Shown here piece by piece: positions 24,901 through 37,520 of a stretch of 64,000 bases of DNA (position 1 is the stretch's first letter; each line of letters starts with the position of its first letter). Made by a program: the position numbers and the translations under genes. Origin of the DNA: Panopea generosa (Eukaryota > Mollusca > Bivalvia > Adapedonta > Hiatellidae). The notes beneath the pieces are model-generated. The model had not been told where the DNA came from and ran no database searches. It was given only the letters and a program-made list of their open reading frames with translations. The stretch covers positions 47,628,236 through 47,692,235 of the forward strand of contig CM055900.1 in NCBI GenBank assembly GCA_029582155.1, in the 5' to 3' direction.

Positions 24901-26554
24901 AGACACATGTTTGTTCAAACATCTTGTATGGAAAGGTTGGCCAGACACATGCTGGTTCTAACATATTGTATGGAAAGGTTGGCCAGACACATGTTGGTTC
25001 TAACATAGTGTATGGAAAGGTTGGCTAGACACGTGGTGGTTCAAACATCTTGTATGGAAAGGTTGGTCAGACACGTGTTGGTTCTAACATCTTTATTGAA
25101 AGGTTGGCCAGACACATGTTGGTTCGAACATCTTGTATGGAAAGGTTGACCAGACAAATGTTGGCTCAAACATCTTGTATGTAAAGCTTGGCAAGACACA
25201 TGTTGGTTCAAACAACTTGTATGGAAAAGTTGGCCAGACACCTGGTGGTTCAAACATCTTGTATAGAATGGTTGGCCAGATACATGGTGGTTCAAACATA
25301 TTGTATGGAAAGGTTGGCCAGACACATGGTGGTTCAAATACCTTGTATGGAATGGTTGACCAGACACATGTTGGTTCAATCATCTTGTATGGAAAGTTTG
25401 ACCAGACACATGTGGTTCAAACATCTTATATGGAAATGTTGGCAAGACACATGTTTATTCAAACATATTGTATGGAATGCTTGGCCAGACACATTTTGGT
25501 TCAAACATCTTGTATGGAAAGGTTGGCCAGACACATGGTGGTTCAAACATCTTTGATGGAATTGTTGGCCAGACACATGTTGGTTCTAACATATTGTATG
25601 AAAAGGTTGGCCAGACACATGTTGGTTCAAACATCTTGAATGAAAAGGTTGACCAGACACATGGTGGTTCAAACATATTTGATGGAAAGGTTGGCCAGAC
25701 ACATGTTGTTTCAAACATCTTTTATGGAAAGGTTGACCAGACACATGTTGGTTCTAACATCTTGTATGTAAAGGTTGGCCAGACACATGTTGGTTCAAAC
25801 ATCTTGTATGGTAAGGTTGGCCAGACACATGTTGGTTCTAACATATTGTATGGAAAGGTTGGCCAGACACATGGTGGTTCAAACATCTTGTATGGAAAGG
25901 TTGTCCAGACACATGGTGGTTCAAACATCTTGTATGGAAAGGTTGGCCAGACACATGTTGGTTCTAACATATTGTATGGAAAGGTTGGCCAGACACATGT
26001 TGGTTCTAACATATTGTATGGAAAGGTTGGCCAGACACGTGGTGGTTCAAACATCTTGTATGGAAAGGTTGGTCAGACACGTGTTTGTTCTAACATATTG
26101 TATGGAAATGTTGGCCAGACACGTGTTGGTTCTAACATTTTGTATGGAAAGGTTGGCCAGACACATGGTGGTTCAAACATCTTGTATGGAGATGTTGGCC
26201 AGACACATGTTGGTTCAAACATCTTATATGGTAAAGTTGGCCAGACACATGGTGGTTCAAACATCTTGTATAGTAATGTTGTCCAGACTCATGGTGGTTC
26301 AAATATCTTGTATGGTAAGGTTGGCCAGACACAAGTTGGTTCAAACATACTGTATGGAAACGTTGGCTAGACACATGTTGGTTCAAACATCTTGTATGGT
26401 AAGTTTGGCCAGACACATGGTGGTTCAAACATCTTGTGTGGTAAGGTTGGCAAGACACATGGTTGTTCAAATAGCTTGTATGGTAAGATTAGCCAGACAC
26501 ATGGTGGTTCAAACATCTTGTATGGAAAGGTTGGCCAGACACATGTTTGTTCAC

Positions 26555-29150
26555 CTCAGATGCATGTAGATGTTCATATGGGTATTACTCTATGATGTAT
26601 CAATAGCTTCCATTTATAACCATTAACTTGTTAAAGTTAGCATATATCCCCATAAAAAACAAAATAAATAAAACATGTCTATAGCGGTGAATATCGTAAA
26701 ACCTCTAAAACACATCCGCATGGATGTTATCTACGCATTGGTCTTAATAATGAAATATACAAATTATATTTATTATGCTTTCCCTAAAAAGTCGGACTTT
26801 TATATATAGAGCATATAAATATATTTATAGTCAGAGAATATCATATGCATATGTTAATGATCGAAACCCGTGTTTGACGCCATTTTGTAACCATTCTTTA
26901 TTTTGTTAAATATATTATTATGGTTACCATTATCAATAAAGGAAAGGTTTATATTACATTCTGTTATTTTTCAATCATAAAAAGTAACGCATTTAGTATA
27001 CCATGTTTATATTCAAAATAAAGTCAATTTCGTTATTATATTTTTTCTGATGAATTCATTTAAATACTTCATACATTAGCAAAACAACATCGGATCCATG
27101 AATACTGTTTGATAAACTGCATCCAAATTATACTAGACTTGGATTGTTCATTAACAACAAAACCTTAACGCAAAAGGATATGTCGACATGACGTAATATA
27201 CCCTGGTTACAATTTTGTTACGCCTGACCTCCATGACAATTTACGAACATTCCATAGAAAAATTTGGGTCACCATATAATTTCTCTCATTTTTTTGAAAA
27301 TGCAGGATACATTTGGGATATTTCTTATTTTATACTAAATGTTTATATCATGACAATTGTTATCAACACTGTTTAGAATAAAAGGTGGTGTTAACTTTTC
27401 ATTCAAAACTACATTTTATAGGTCAATCAAACTTTTCAAGCAAGTAGTTCAAATAAGATGAAGCACAATCTACCACGTTTCCAGTTAAATGTACTGTAAA
27501 ACAATGAACTATTTCTTTAGTCCTAACATCCGCATTCTTGAATACATCTGTAGCACGAACCTTTTTTTTAAATGTATAAATAGACTATCATCATTACTTG
27601 CATCATATAGCTATCTTAATTTGTAAGTGGAGAACCGTATCAGCAATATGCTTAATAGGTCAGAAATTTGATTTTGTTGTTGCGAAGTGTATTCAGATTC
27701 GTTGGAATGTGTACGTGCTTTCTTATTTTCTCAATGAACAAAATGGATTTTGTGGCCAGAAAAATATCAATTCAGAAGTTAAAAGACACGATCTATTGAA
27801 TGTCTGGTGATGAATTAACAAGAAGTTCTTACTTTATGGTGAATATTTATAGATTATGTTCAGAGAAAGTGGAGGTATACATACACGAAGGAGTTGAAAT
27901 ATTATTTTTGGTCGACTACGTGTATGTAAAGAATAAGGACGATTAAGTCTAATAGCCACTAGAAGGGCATAACGATGACCATATCAAAATTGACTTGCAA
28001 GTTTATTCCTATTAACTATAACTTCTGAACTTATTTGCATGCATAAAATGTAATAAATCAATGACCCCTATACATGATAATGAGAGTATTGTTTACATTT
28101 TATGACTGTATGATGATTCATCATTGTGCTGACGGTCTAGTCGTCTATTTTAGAGTTAATTCGCAAGTAAACTTTTATAAACGAAATAATAAAATCATGT
28201 ACACGTAATTTCATTAAAATTATAGCACAATGATTCGCTAAACATGTATATGAAAGTTCAGTTAACTGTTAAGGACTCTAGGATACGTCGCTTGAGAATC
28301 ACTGTCACTGTCTTATATATTAAAAACAGTTTAATATAATTGTCTTCAAATACATTGAATCATACACTCTGCTAGCTGTTCTATATTCTTAACAAAAGTT
28401 ATAATAGAATACGCCGTGTTGATATTTTTAAGGTTTCTATGAGCTCAAAGTCGCTTGGAAAAGTTAAAGTACAGAGTGGTTATTTTACTTTAACAAACAA
28501 CTTCCAAAGACGAACACTACTGAACGTCTACACAAGCCCATAGACTTGAGCGAGTGGATGATATATTCTGTTGGGGCATCCTGGCAGTTTACAGTGCAAG
28601 TGAGACTGGTCGAACATTGACAGCTTGCATACAATGATTATATTTGTATGTCGTTGAACTGATCATCGAGTCGTGTATTGTTCAAGGTTAAATATTTTTC
28701 TTACCATTTCAGTATAAAAGTGAAATGATATTTTCCTTATATATCATAATATATGACTTTTGAAATAATAACTTATGTTAAGCAATGATCACCGACCCAT
28801 GTTTTATTTACACAATATTAAAATATTAAAAGCATTATTTTGTTGAAAATGCTTACCAATACACCTAAAAATAAAAAAAAGTCTTCCTTGGTAGAACAAG
28901 TACTAAGCATATGCGGAAAAATTGTTTTGCTTAGGACACCACACGTAGCCGTGACGGAGGATCGAACTCTTGACTCTTCGATCATGGGTTCGGTGCTCTT
29001 ACCACTGAACCAACAGATCCCAGAAGCATACCTAATGTTTAATATATAAATATAAACAAACATGATTTATTTCACTTAACCGAATACAGTATTAGTCAAG
29101 TGTATGCATTAATTGTGTGACTTACAAGTGTTGATTGTAATATGTTTCAG
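26555..29150 (-). repeat. Duplicated 5' flank of C1q copy A, beyond the satellite
   Basis: Begins with the SINE tail (CCTCAGATGCATG) that directly follows the 42-bp unit in copy C, then runs collinear with 920-3600 of copy C and 42.2-47.5 kb of copy B. No open frame is conserved between the copies. Confidence 0.75.
28905..29030 (-). mobile_element. tRNA-derived SINE
   Basis: On the minus strand: GGTTCAGTGGTAAGAGCACC (A-box region) and AGAGTTCGATCC (B box) about 30 nt apart, then a tail including GTGTGGTGTCCTAAG. The anticodon stem does not pair, so this is a retroposed element, not a tRNA gene. Its counterpart is at 44262-44400. Confidence 0.6.
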
Positions 29151-30944
29151 TAATTACTACGCTATAGGTCTCACTTACCAATTATCTCCGTTTAGAGACG
29201 GGATCACCCAAGAAATGGAAGATGTGTAGAGCGGTTGGGCATTATTTTGTGAAAATGCTTAAAATGGTCACATTTTATTGTACATATGAGAACATTAGAA
29301 CATGTTCATGAGTTCTGTCAAGTTTGGATGACATTGGGCACTAATGAATGAAGGTATAACAGTTAACAAAATTAATTGGTATGATAGACTTATAGGTAGT
29401 GTATGTTCTAGGGTCTATAAATAGAACAGTAGTGTGCGAATCTGTGACGAATCTGCTAATTTTGTAGCTTTGTTAGTGAAGGATATTTCCTATTATTTCA
29501 TAAGCAGAATAAGTGTTGCATAAAGTATTATACATTTCGATACGTCTTCAATAATTTAGTTACAAAACTTTTACGGAAAAGCCTTTTATTCATCAAGCAG
29601 GACTAAATAAAATTACTTGATGAATGGCGAATACAATATCAGTCAATGGAGAAAACCGCATTAGGTATCACTCATGAGTAACTAGTATTCAATTATTGCG
29701 CCCGAGAAATTAAAACTGTGTTAATCGGTTGGGCATATTTTTTGGTTAAAATTGTTAAATTGTCATATACATATGAGAAAATTGGAATAATTTTTATGAT
29801 TGTTGCCAAGTTTGGGTGACACTGGGTTCTGTTTGATGAAACTTTAACCGTTCAAAAATGTGCAGTGATACACTGCAACCCATGAGCAGAATTGTCAAAA
29901 ATGAAGAGGTGTTATAAAAAACAATAAGTATGAAAAAGCAACCTGGTTAATTCCATAAGTTTAGCATAAATGGATCAGCAGAGAACTATCTATGAAAACA
30001 AGGACCTTTATTGGTTCCATTGGTAGAGTGCCCAGTCTTTCAGAAGTGCATCTCTATTATGAAGAACAGTACAAATGTAATTGTTGTGTGAGGCGACTAC
30101 GCATTTGCACATTACGTCAAATATCATAAAAATGTATGCTGGAATATATTGAAATTATGGCATTGTATTTCCTTATATCTTTTAACTTAAATACTGTACA
30201 ATCAATATATTGTATTCAATAGTTTATATTTGTTACAATTAAATACATTTTATTGGTGTGTTTTGCAATACCAGTAGATATTTACTTCGTGGGGTCCAGT
30301 TCAATAACATACTATGGTAATAGTACAGAAATGTAAGAATCAACCACAGACTTATAAAATTGCACATTAACTGTGTAAGGTAAATAACTGCTTATAAATG
30401 CTTACAAGTTATAAATGAATTTTGTCTTGCTTATCTCCCTTTTATTACAACACCTGCGCAATAAATAAATAAGGATGCAGATATGACAGAAGTTACCGTC
30501 TGCAATGGTTGACATTGGGGACATAAAACGAACCCTTTAAGCAAACCTAGTACTTCTAACATTCAAATTTGTCTTGTGTATCCCAATTAGTTATCTATAC
30601 CTAAAAAGTTTTTAACTTTAAATATAAAATATGTAACAAAAATAAACCAATGAAATAAGTAGCAAACAAAATAAGAAAACTTTCATATCAATTATACAAT
30701 TTATATTAAATAATTTTATTATTTGTGAATGTATTAAATCAAACGGCATTTTCAGTTACCAGTCAAATATCTTTCTACCAGAACTGTGTCTATATTTTGC
30801 GAATAAAAGAAGAATTAAGCGTTTCTTTTCAAATATATATTCACTCTGTGTTTATTATTATATATATATTTATATTATAATATAATTGTTTACTGATGAT
30901 GTATTGATTATGTACACATTACATTTGTATGTTACCATGTTACC

Positions 30945-31165
30945 TAAACCGCAGCGATGGTCGTCTAGGGGTGAAGCGTCGGCCTCGCATGCGGAAGGTC
31001 GTGAGTACGACCCCAGAGCCTTTTTTCAATGCAGGCGTCACATAAATCTCAGATATTCACTTTTCCAGTCTACAAGAGAATTCCATCCGTTTAATATTAA
31101 TGTATTACTATTTGGAAATAAGAATCTAAAACTGGATTAAAACATTCACATTTTTCAAGCTGTCC
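30945..31165 (+). mobile_element. tRNA-derived SINE (Ala-like head)
   Basis: Head with GGTCGTCTAGGGGTGAAGCG, a TCGCATGC anticodon-region remnant and the B-box-like GGTCGTGAGTACGACCCC. The tail runs through CAGATATTCACTTTTCC and TTCCATCCGTTTAATATTAA. The inverted partner is at 39775-40020. It produces a misleading short open frame. Confidence 0.6.
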
Positions 31166-31629
31166 AGGACTATATCAAAGGTACAAACCGGTTTCCAAAT
31201 TAAGTTGAACATTTGATAAGCTTTCCAATATATACATGTATGATGTGGTAAATAGGCAACTAAACTTATGCGAAGTTATTATATGTAATTATTTTTTGTA
31301 GTCGGTCAAACTCGAATGTTTATTTATATTTCATCACGGTATCACACTGCCATCTGCTAATGAAAACTCGTTCAATTAACTATGTTAAACAGACATTTTA
31401 GTATTTTTAATGTTTGTTATAAGTTTTATGTTCTTTCTGTTCTCATTCTCTTACAATTCTGTATTTTCCTCCTTCATATTTATTTTTATTTGTTTACAAC
31501 TGCCGTTCTCTATCTGTTATTTGTTAAACTGTAGTGGGAGGTCCGAATCTAATGTTGGAAGAACTTGTGGACCAACCCCATTTCTGTATATATAAATAGA
31601 AATAAAATATGTTTAAACGTGAACGCTAA

Positions 31630-31985
31630 AAGATCACAGGCCGGATCATATTAAAGACTTGATCAATGGTACTAAAAGCATCTCGCTTGGAGTTCAGCAT
31701 TAAGAGAATTGTTCTAGGTCTGGTCGGCCTGGTGTCAGTATAATATGACAGGACGGAGTACCATTTCATGTGTTTGCGGTTTGATACTCCAGTGTGTCTG
31801 CCATTAGAAAACTGTCTGAAATAGACAGCGTCGCGATATAACTGAAAAAATTGTTAAAAGCGATGCTTCACACCATACAACCCATAACGCTGTTACCTGT
31901 ATTTACTGTCCAAACTATATACAACACAATTGTTACTTATAATTTCATGATGAAAAGATCTTCATCATTGCATTAGCCGAGTTAC
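31630..31985 (+). mobile_element. Helitron/pearl-like conserved module II
   Basis: Same block order as 4530-4840: TATTAAAGACTTGATCAATG, GGTCTGGTCGGCCTGGTGTC, AGTATAATATGACAGG, TGATACTCCAGTG, GACAGCGTCGCGATATAACT and AAAAGCGATGCTTCACACC. Followed by about 7 units of the 21-bp satellite. Confidence 0.6.
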
Positions 31986-31997
31986 ATGTCTCAACGG

Positions 31998-32165
31998 ATC
32001 GTAGTTACTTATTTCCAGTGATCCGATCATCATGTGCAGTGATCCGATCGTCATATGCAGTAACCCTATTGTCATTTGCAGTAACCCGATCGTCATTTGC
32101 AGAAGCCCGATCGTCATTTACTGTGACCCGATCCTTCTTTGCAGTGATCCGATCGTCATTACAAT
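31998..32165 (+). repeat. Short 21-bp minisatellite (~7 units)
   Basis: Same unit as the 2.8-kb array at 4841-7665, here in near-founder state. Confidence 0.85.
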
Positions 32166-32189
32166 GTTGCTAGCCTAGAGCCTGTTGAT

Positions 32190-32440
32190 AGATTAAAAAT
32201 TGTCTCCCTTTTTATTGGCTAGCATTAATATATCAAATTTATTAAGGTAAAACCAGCTACAAAAGTAAGGTTTTTAATATTTTCGTCGCAAATCTCTGTA
32301 TGTCGGGCATACCATGAGAAAGTGATATTCATTTTCGACAAAATTTAAATTACAAAATTTGAATATTCTGTTATTTATATTAGTTGTAGCGAGCGACGGC
32401 GTTCTATTTCCAAATTGTGAGACGTTAATCTAAATCTACA
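32190..32440 (-). pseudogene. LINE ORF2 C-terminal fragment
   Basis: The minus strand encodes FKFCNLNFVENEYHFLMVCP followed by TYRDLRRKY, then a stop, then KPYFCSW and LMLANKKGDNF. This is the Cys-rich tail typical of the C-terminus of non-LTR retrotransposon reverse transcriptases (CxFC...ENEYHFLxxCPxYxDLR). It has at least two in-frame stops and no reverse-transcriptase core, so it is a dead 5'-truncated remnant. It directly abuts the 21-bp array. Its counterpart is at 38505-38715. Confidence 0.6.
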
Positions 32441-33098
32441 TAAAGTTGTTTTGAATTTTTTTTTAAATGATATCTAGATATGATTCAATAGTAAATGAGT
32501 TTTTAAAACAACAATATACACTGAGGCTTGATAAGATATTTATGTTACTGTACCAAGTTTGGATAAACTATGAATAATGTTTCAATTTCAGAAAATAGTA
32601 CTTTTCATTCGGTTTTGATATCATAACAGTCATGACAAAATATATTGATAAAGTAACAAATCATGTACACCTCAGACCCCGAAAAGAACATGTGAATCCA
32701 GCAAAGAAATGCGTGTATAATTATGATTTTTTAGGGGTGTGGCGGGGCGGGAGTGGGAATAAAACTAATGTGGCGCAAGCACTATTCGGTATGATTCAAC
32801 TGACTTCGGCACATGTTTGACAGTTACAGTAATACAACGTGTAAACTATACTGACACAGTCACAGCAAGAAGTATTTGTAGGTGGCAATGTAACAGGACA
32901 TAGTCCACGTGTACATTGTCCATATATCAAATATCGTTCTACAGGAAAAATCGGACTAATGACATTTTTTGACAATTTTATTTTTTTTTAATTTCGTACT
33001 TAACATTAGTTTTCTGAGCATAAAACTGCTTTCATTTTTATTGTTCGACGATTACGTTTTGTATTATCAAGGTTTTCCTGCGAGAGGTATTAATGATG

Positions 33099-33142
33099 CA
33101 CGACGTCAATGTGCGACGTTAATGTACGACGTTTGACGTCAT
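33099..33142. promoter_or_regulatory. GACGT cluster with CRE palindrome
   Basis: Four GACGT cores in about 44 bp, ending in the perfect CRE octamer TGACGTCA at 33134-33141. The inverted partner (37771-37818) keeps the cluster but not the perfect octamer. Function is unknown. Confidence 0.3.
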
Positions 33143-33284
33143 GTTTCAGGAACAAATGTTATTTTGCACGCGAACAATACCGCGATGACAATCATAACTC
33201 TTAGTTACTCTGTATACCTTTAATAGTTGAATAGAAATTAACAAAAACAGATATAAAGTCAGTACAGTAGTTATATCTTGTGTA

Positions 33285-35400
33285 GAAGTTAATATTAACT
33301 ATATCATAAATCTAGCATTATTACATAATAGGGGGATATCAATTACAAAGCTCGTTTGAGTGTCGCTGATTATTACATGTTATTTCGTCTTCTAAGGGAA
33401 CTTTAAACAAGATATTAAAGCTACCTTTTTTGAAAAAGGTTTGTAACAAGATTGTATTTTCCCCTCACTGTTTAACTGCAGTAGAATAGTCTAGGTTGTA
33501 TTTCAACATATATGCAACAATTAAAGTATTGATCATCATTGTATCATACATTTTAACTTCGTATTTTTATTCACTTGCTGACATTGTTAAGCACAAAACA
33601 AATCAAGGCAATGCGTTAAATATGTTTACTGCTATCCTTTGTAGCATTGTTATTGAAGTATATTTTCCTATTATTTCCTAAGCATTATAAATGTAGACAA
33701 GTCTTCAATGATTCAACTACATAACCATTAAGCATAAATAAATAAAATGACTGGATGATTGGCGAATAGCATATTAGTCAATGGAGAAAACCGAATACGT
33801 TATCACTCACGAATTACCTCCCTGGCATGACGGCAGTAAGATTATTGCGCCCATGAAAATAGAGCTGTGTAAATCCGTTCGGCATTATTTGTTTGTTAAA
33901 AATGCATAAATTATCACATTTCGTAGTACATATGAGAATAATGGAACATTTATTACGATTTCTGTCAAATTTGGATGACATTGGGTGCTGTTTGATGAAG
34001 CTATAACTGTTCAAAAATGCTTAGTGATACACTGCAACAAATGAGCAGAATTGTCAAAAAGAAAGGGGTGTCATCAAACCATCTGCTCTATGGTCCAGTT
34101 CAATAACACACTTTGTTAACATGTAAAATTGCAAAATTGCTAACGACGTTTTACTGTGTAAGGTGAATAACTGTTAATTTATAAGTATACATAACATTTG
34201 TTATGTTTATCTCCCTTTTATTACGACACCTGCGTAATAAATAAGTAATGATGCAGACAAAGCAGAGGTTACCACCTGCAGTGGTCAGTTGTCAGTGTGG
34301 AGTGATTGCCCTTTTCTGTTGGCACATAATAAAACAAACCCTTTAAGCAAACCTAACCTAAAATACATCTAGAATTCAATTTTGACTTGTGTATCTAAAT
34401 TCAATGTGTTACATAAACCTAAGCATATTATAGTTTTGTTACTTTACAAATGTATTTTATCTTGCAACATTGAAATATTTATTCAGATTATTTATATGTC
34501 AATACACGTATATGAGCCGTGCTCCAGGAAAACCGGGTTTATTAACACAGATATGACGTCGAGGAAATCCTAGTCAAAGTATCGACGTCATAAAACACGT
34601 AGCATTTCGTTAACATAAACTTTTAATGTCATTGTGTTTTTAAATTTTATATCATAAATTCATCAAGGATAATCCGGATTTTTCCAGTGATATAGAGGTA
34701 CGCAACTAAGTTAACATTTGTATTTTTAAGTAAATATTGAATTTTACTGGCCAGTGAATTGTCGGTTCATTTACACACGTCAGATTTGTTTAATATAAAA
34801 TAAAAATCTTCGATGTCTTCTGATAAATTATAAAGGAATGAATTCAGTTTGGAATCTTGTAGACATGGACTGTCTTTAAAATGAAATTGAACCAAATCCC
34901 TTTCTGAATGACATTGGAATGCTATAAATCCTAGCACTCCCTAACCACCAACCAGTAAAATGTACAAAAATGTGTTCATTAGATATAGATGAAAAAAAAG
35001 TTCTGCCATCATGACGATTATATATGAAACATATTGAATTATAAATGTAATGCATATAGATCTATTTTTAAAAGAATAAAATAAAAACGAAAAATGCATA
35101 TGGATTGATGACGTGCAAATACAGCTGTACATAATAATTATCTTTAACGATTAACGCATTGTGGAATAGGCGCAGTGGCGTCGTGGTTACAACTGTTAAC
35201 TGTTGCCCACGAAAGTGGAGTTCGTATCCTGTGAGTAACAAACATTTTGTTTTACTTGTATTTTCAAATCTGAAATCATGGGTAATCTTATAATGACTTT
35301 TTTCAAAGCTTAGCATATGGTTTTTGATTGCAAAAAAATGAATTATTCTGTAAGTACATCTAACATACTATCGACTTCGGTCACGTATTTTATCAATCTT
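33285..35400. other. Inverted-repeat spacer, left part
   Basis: 33460-34330 is a direct, diverged copy of 29460-30560 (shared TGGCGAATA..TTAGTCAATGGAGAAAACCG and GATACACTGCAAC). From about 34600 to 35150 nothing is recognised. Confidence 0.55.
35160..35232 (+). mobile_element. tRNA-like SINE head
   Basis: TGGCGTCGTGGTTACAAC (A-box-like) followed 30 nt later by GTGGAGTTCGTATCCTG (B-box-like). It does not fold as an intact tRNA; probably a SINE fragment. Confidence 0.35.
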
Positions 35401-35618
35401 TTTTTTTCTATTTTAGGAAGTAGAGAGTTTGTTCTCCGAACATTTTTGAAAAATATCAATTTTGATCCCATTTGCTTCACAAGCCAGTGACAGTGAGGAC
35501 AATGATGATGATGTCATTGATGGAAATCAACAGATCTGCAACAGAATGTTGATAAATGAGCACATAGGAACACATTCAAACTTGTTTTTGACATAGGTAA
35601 AAGAGCTTTCAAAACATT

Positions 35619-37520
35619 ATGACACATAACTATAAACGCGGCGCAACCCCAAGAACACACGCAAATATAGGACGAAAACCATCTAAGTCACTTATATTTG
35701 ATGACATCAAATTGGTCATTCAATTCATTTCGAATTACGCAGACGGATTTGGGATGTCACAGCCAGCTTCTCCTAGGGGACGGGACAGTGTACCTTCTAT
35801 TTATTTGCCAAGTGAGACAAGGAACAAATGTGTCCATGGAAAATATGTTGCTGGTTGTACTGAAAATAGCCCCGAATGCCGTTCTTTAAAATTCATCATT
35901 ATGCAATGTACAGAATACATGTCTTTCTCATGTGAATATAGTGACCGTAGAGACGATGTATGAGCTTCTTGTGAGAAAATGAGAGAGGCCATAATGGATT
36001 ATGTTACTGAAGAAGAAAAGCTGGAATCTACAAACACAATTAAAGATCATATACTACAGGCGCAAAAAGAAATAGAAGTGTACAGCACATGTATTAAATT
36101 GGCCAAACAATCCAATGGCAACTCTTAGGCAGAACAATATGTACACTGTACGTTTGATTTCAGCCAGGCAAATGGGTCTTGAATTTCTTAATCGATGAAA
36201 GCGAGACAATTGGAAAGGATAGAACATGAACTCACAGTCCGAACTCTGTATAATCAATGATCGACTGGACTTTACAGTTGCACTGCAGTTGTGAGACAAC
36301 TTGTACTAGATATGCAGACAACTGTCAAGGTAAATTTTATTTTTTTATTTTTTATGTCTGACTTATTTTATATCATTACTATTTATCATTTAAATTGTAT
36401 TGTACTGATCTATAAATGCATAATATGATAAATAACTTGAGGTACAACGAACATATTGACTAATGTATTACAATATTACTATGACTACATGTAATTGAAA
36501 ACACACATGTAAATTTACATAGTATTTTTTTAAGAAAAAACACTATTATTTAATGGTCAATGAACAAATAAAACTATATAACTTTTAAATTAATTATTAT
36601 TTCGCATACTTTAACTTCACGTCAGAATAAAAACCAGTATGTATAACGGTATTTTTTGTGGCCAGTAATGACCGGAAAACACCAACGTATAAAGTACATG
36701 ATGAAAGTGCCTTGACATGCACTTTGTTTGGTAGACAGTGGTTTTACCTCTTTGACGAAACTGTTTCGACGTACTGACTGTGATACTATAGGTCAACTTA
36801 AAGATGTTGTCAACAAATCATCGTCAACAAATTTTGCGGTCCGGTATTCATCCAAGCAATGGCATGACTGGAAATCATTTCTCGGACCAGTATTCCTCCC
36901 ATGAAACCAGGAAAGAAAAATACTTACGCTTGTAAACAAATAGACGTCGCGTGTGTTAAAGTTTAGTTACTTAAGGAACATGTTATTATTTTTTAGCAAA
37001 ATACCATTTCAAGAAGATAAATATGACAAAACAAATGTGATTAGACAACTAACCATATTTGTTTAACAAGTGAAGTTCGACAACTAAATTCGGGTATTAT
37101 AACAATATTTATAAGTACTTTTTTAATATACATGTGATATAAATAAAATAGTGCTTTTTTAAATAATTTTAGAATGAAAAATAAAGACATAATTAGATAG
37201 TTTAAAATAGTGATATTATTTTATCAAAATATATGCTGTAAGGATAGATTTAAATTGGAAAATATGATTTAATTATTTCACTAGATCGCATATTTTTATT
37301 GTTTGAAATAATCTATTCATACAAGAAATACCAGTACTTCATGATGTCGTCTACAGATCCCGGTGATTTGAACGTAAAGAAAGCCTCAAACGCCGACGAG
37401 ACATAACGTCCTGGGATTTCTTCTTCTAAAAAGATGCTATGTCAACAAGACTACTTGCATAGGGTTGTCAGACCTTTTGTTCGACCGGCGTATCAGGATA
37501 TAACGTGCCCAGTGCCTATT
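35619..37520 (+). pseudogene. Decayed transposon-type gene (DNCxGQNKN family)
   Basis: Relic of a long protein family that I recall as widespread and multicopy in molluscs and other invertebrates, probably transposase-derived. Part 1 (35619-35963) reads GRKPSKSLIFDDIKLVIQF, then NYADGFGMSQPASPRGRD and IYLP. A TGA at 35961 replaces an expected Cys codon (DDV-stop-ASC). The frame continues as EEEKLESTNTIKDHILQAQK to a TAG near 36128. Frameshifted pieces follow: FDFSQ, FLIDESETIGKD and YADNCQG (about 36320). After an AT-rich gap come NKNQYV (36626), CLVDSGF, KLFRRTDCDT and WHDWKSFLGP (to about 36900). After a second gap come KKYQYF (37325) and RPFVRPAYQDITCP (to about 37515). At least six stops and several frameshifts show it is dead. 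It occupies the spacer of the inverted repeat. Confidence 0.6.

Larger units (their letters stand above)
14750..26554. repeat. 42-bp minisatellite array (~281 units)
   Basis: Tandem units close to CATCTTGTATGGAAAGGTTG / GCCAGACACATGTTGGTTCAAA. 11,805 bp divided by 42 gives about 281 units. Variation is mainly substitutions (CATCTT/CATATT, GTTGG/GGTGG/GCTGG, GACACATG/GACACGTG), plus recurrent shortened units such as GACACATGTGGTTC (near 15671, 17559, 21169, 21630, 23260, 24308, 25406). Frames stay open on both strands for up to 605 codons (18287-20104; 14-residue repeats like YGKVGQTHVGSNIL). The same peptide jumps between all three phases along the array, so it is not one coding sequence. The array sits inside a SINE, between the promoter of C1q copy A and its distal 5' flank. 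Confidence 0.95.
29160..33285 (+). repeat. Left arm of the inverted repeat, inner part
   Basis: Matches 37640-42180 in reverse complement along its full length, element by element: CTCCGTTTAGAGACGGGA at 29187, a SINE at 30945, the pearl module at 31630, 21-bp units at 32000, a LINE tail at 32190 and a GACGT cluster at 33099. The segment at 29200-29370 recurs at 29700-29890 and at 33835-34010. Confidence 0.8.

Noticed and set aside
14750..26554. CRISPR array
   Set aside because: Units are contiguous without spacers and the DNA is eukaryotic.
30886..31140. 84-codon frame
   Set aside because: Runs through the tRNA-derived SINE at 30945-31165.
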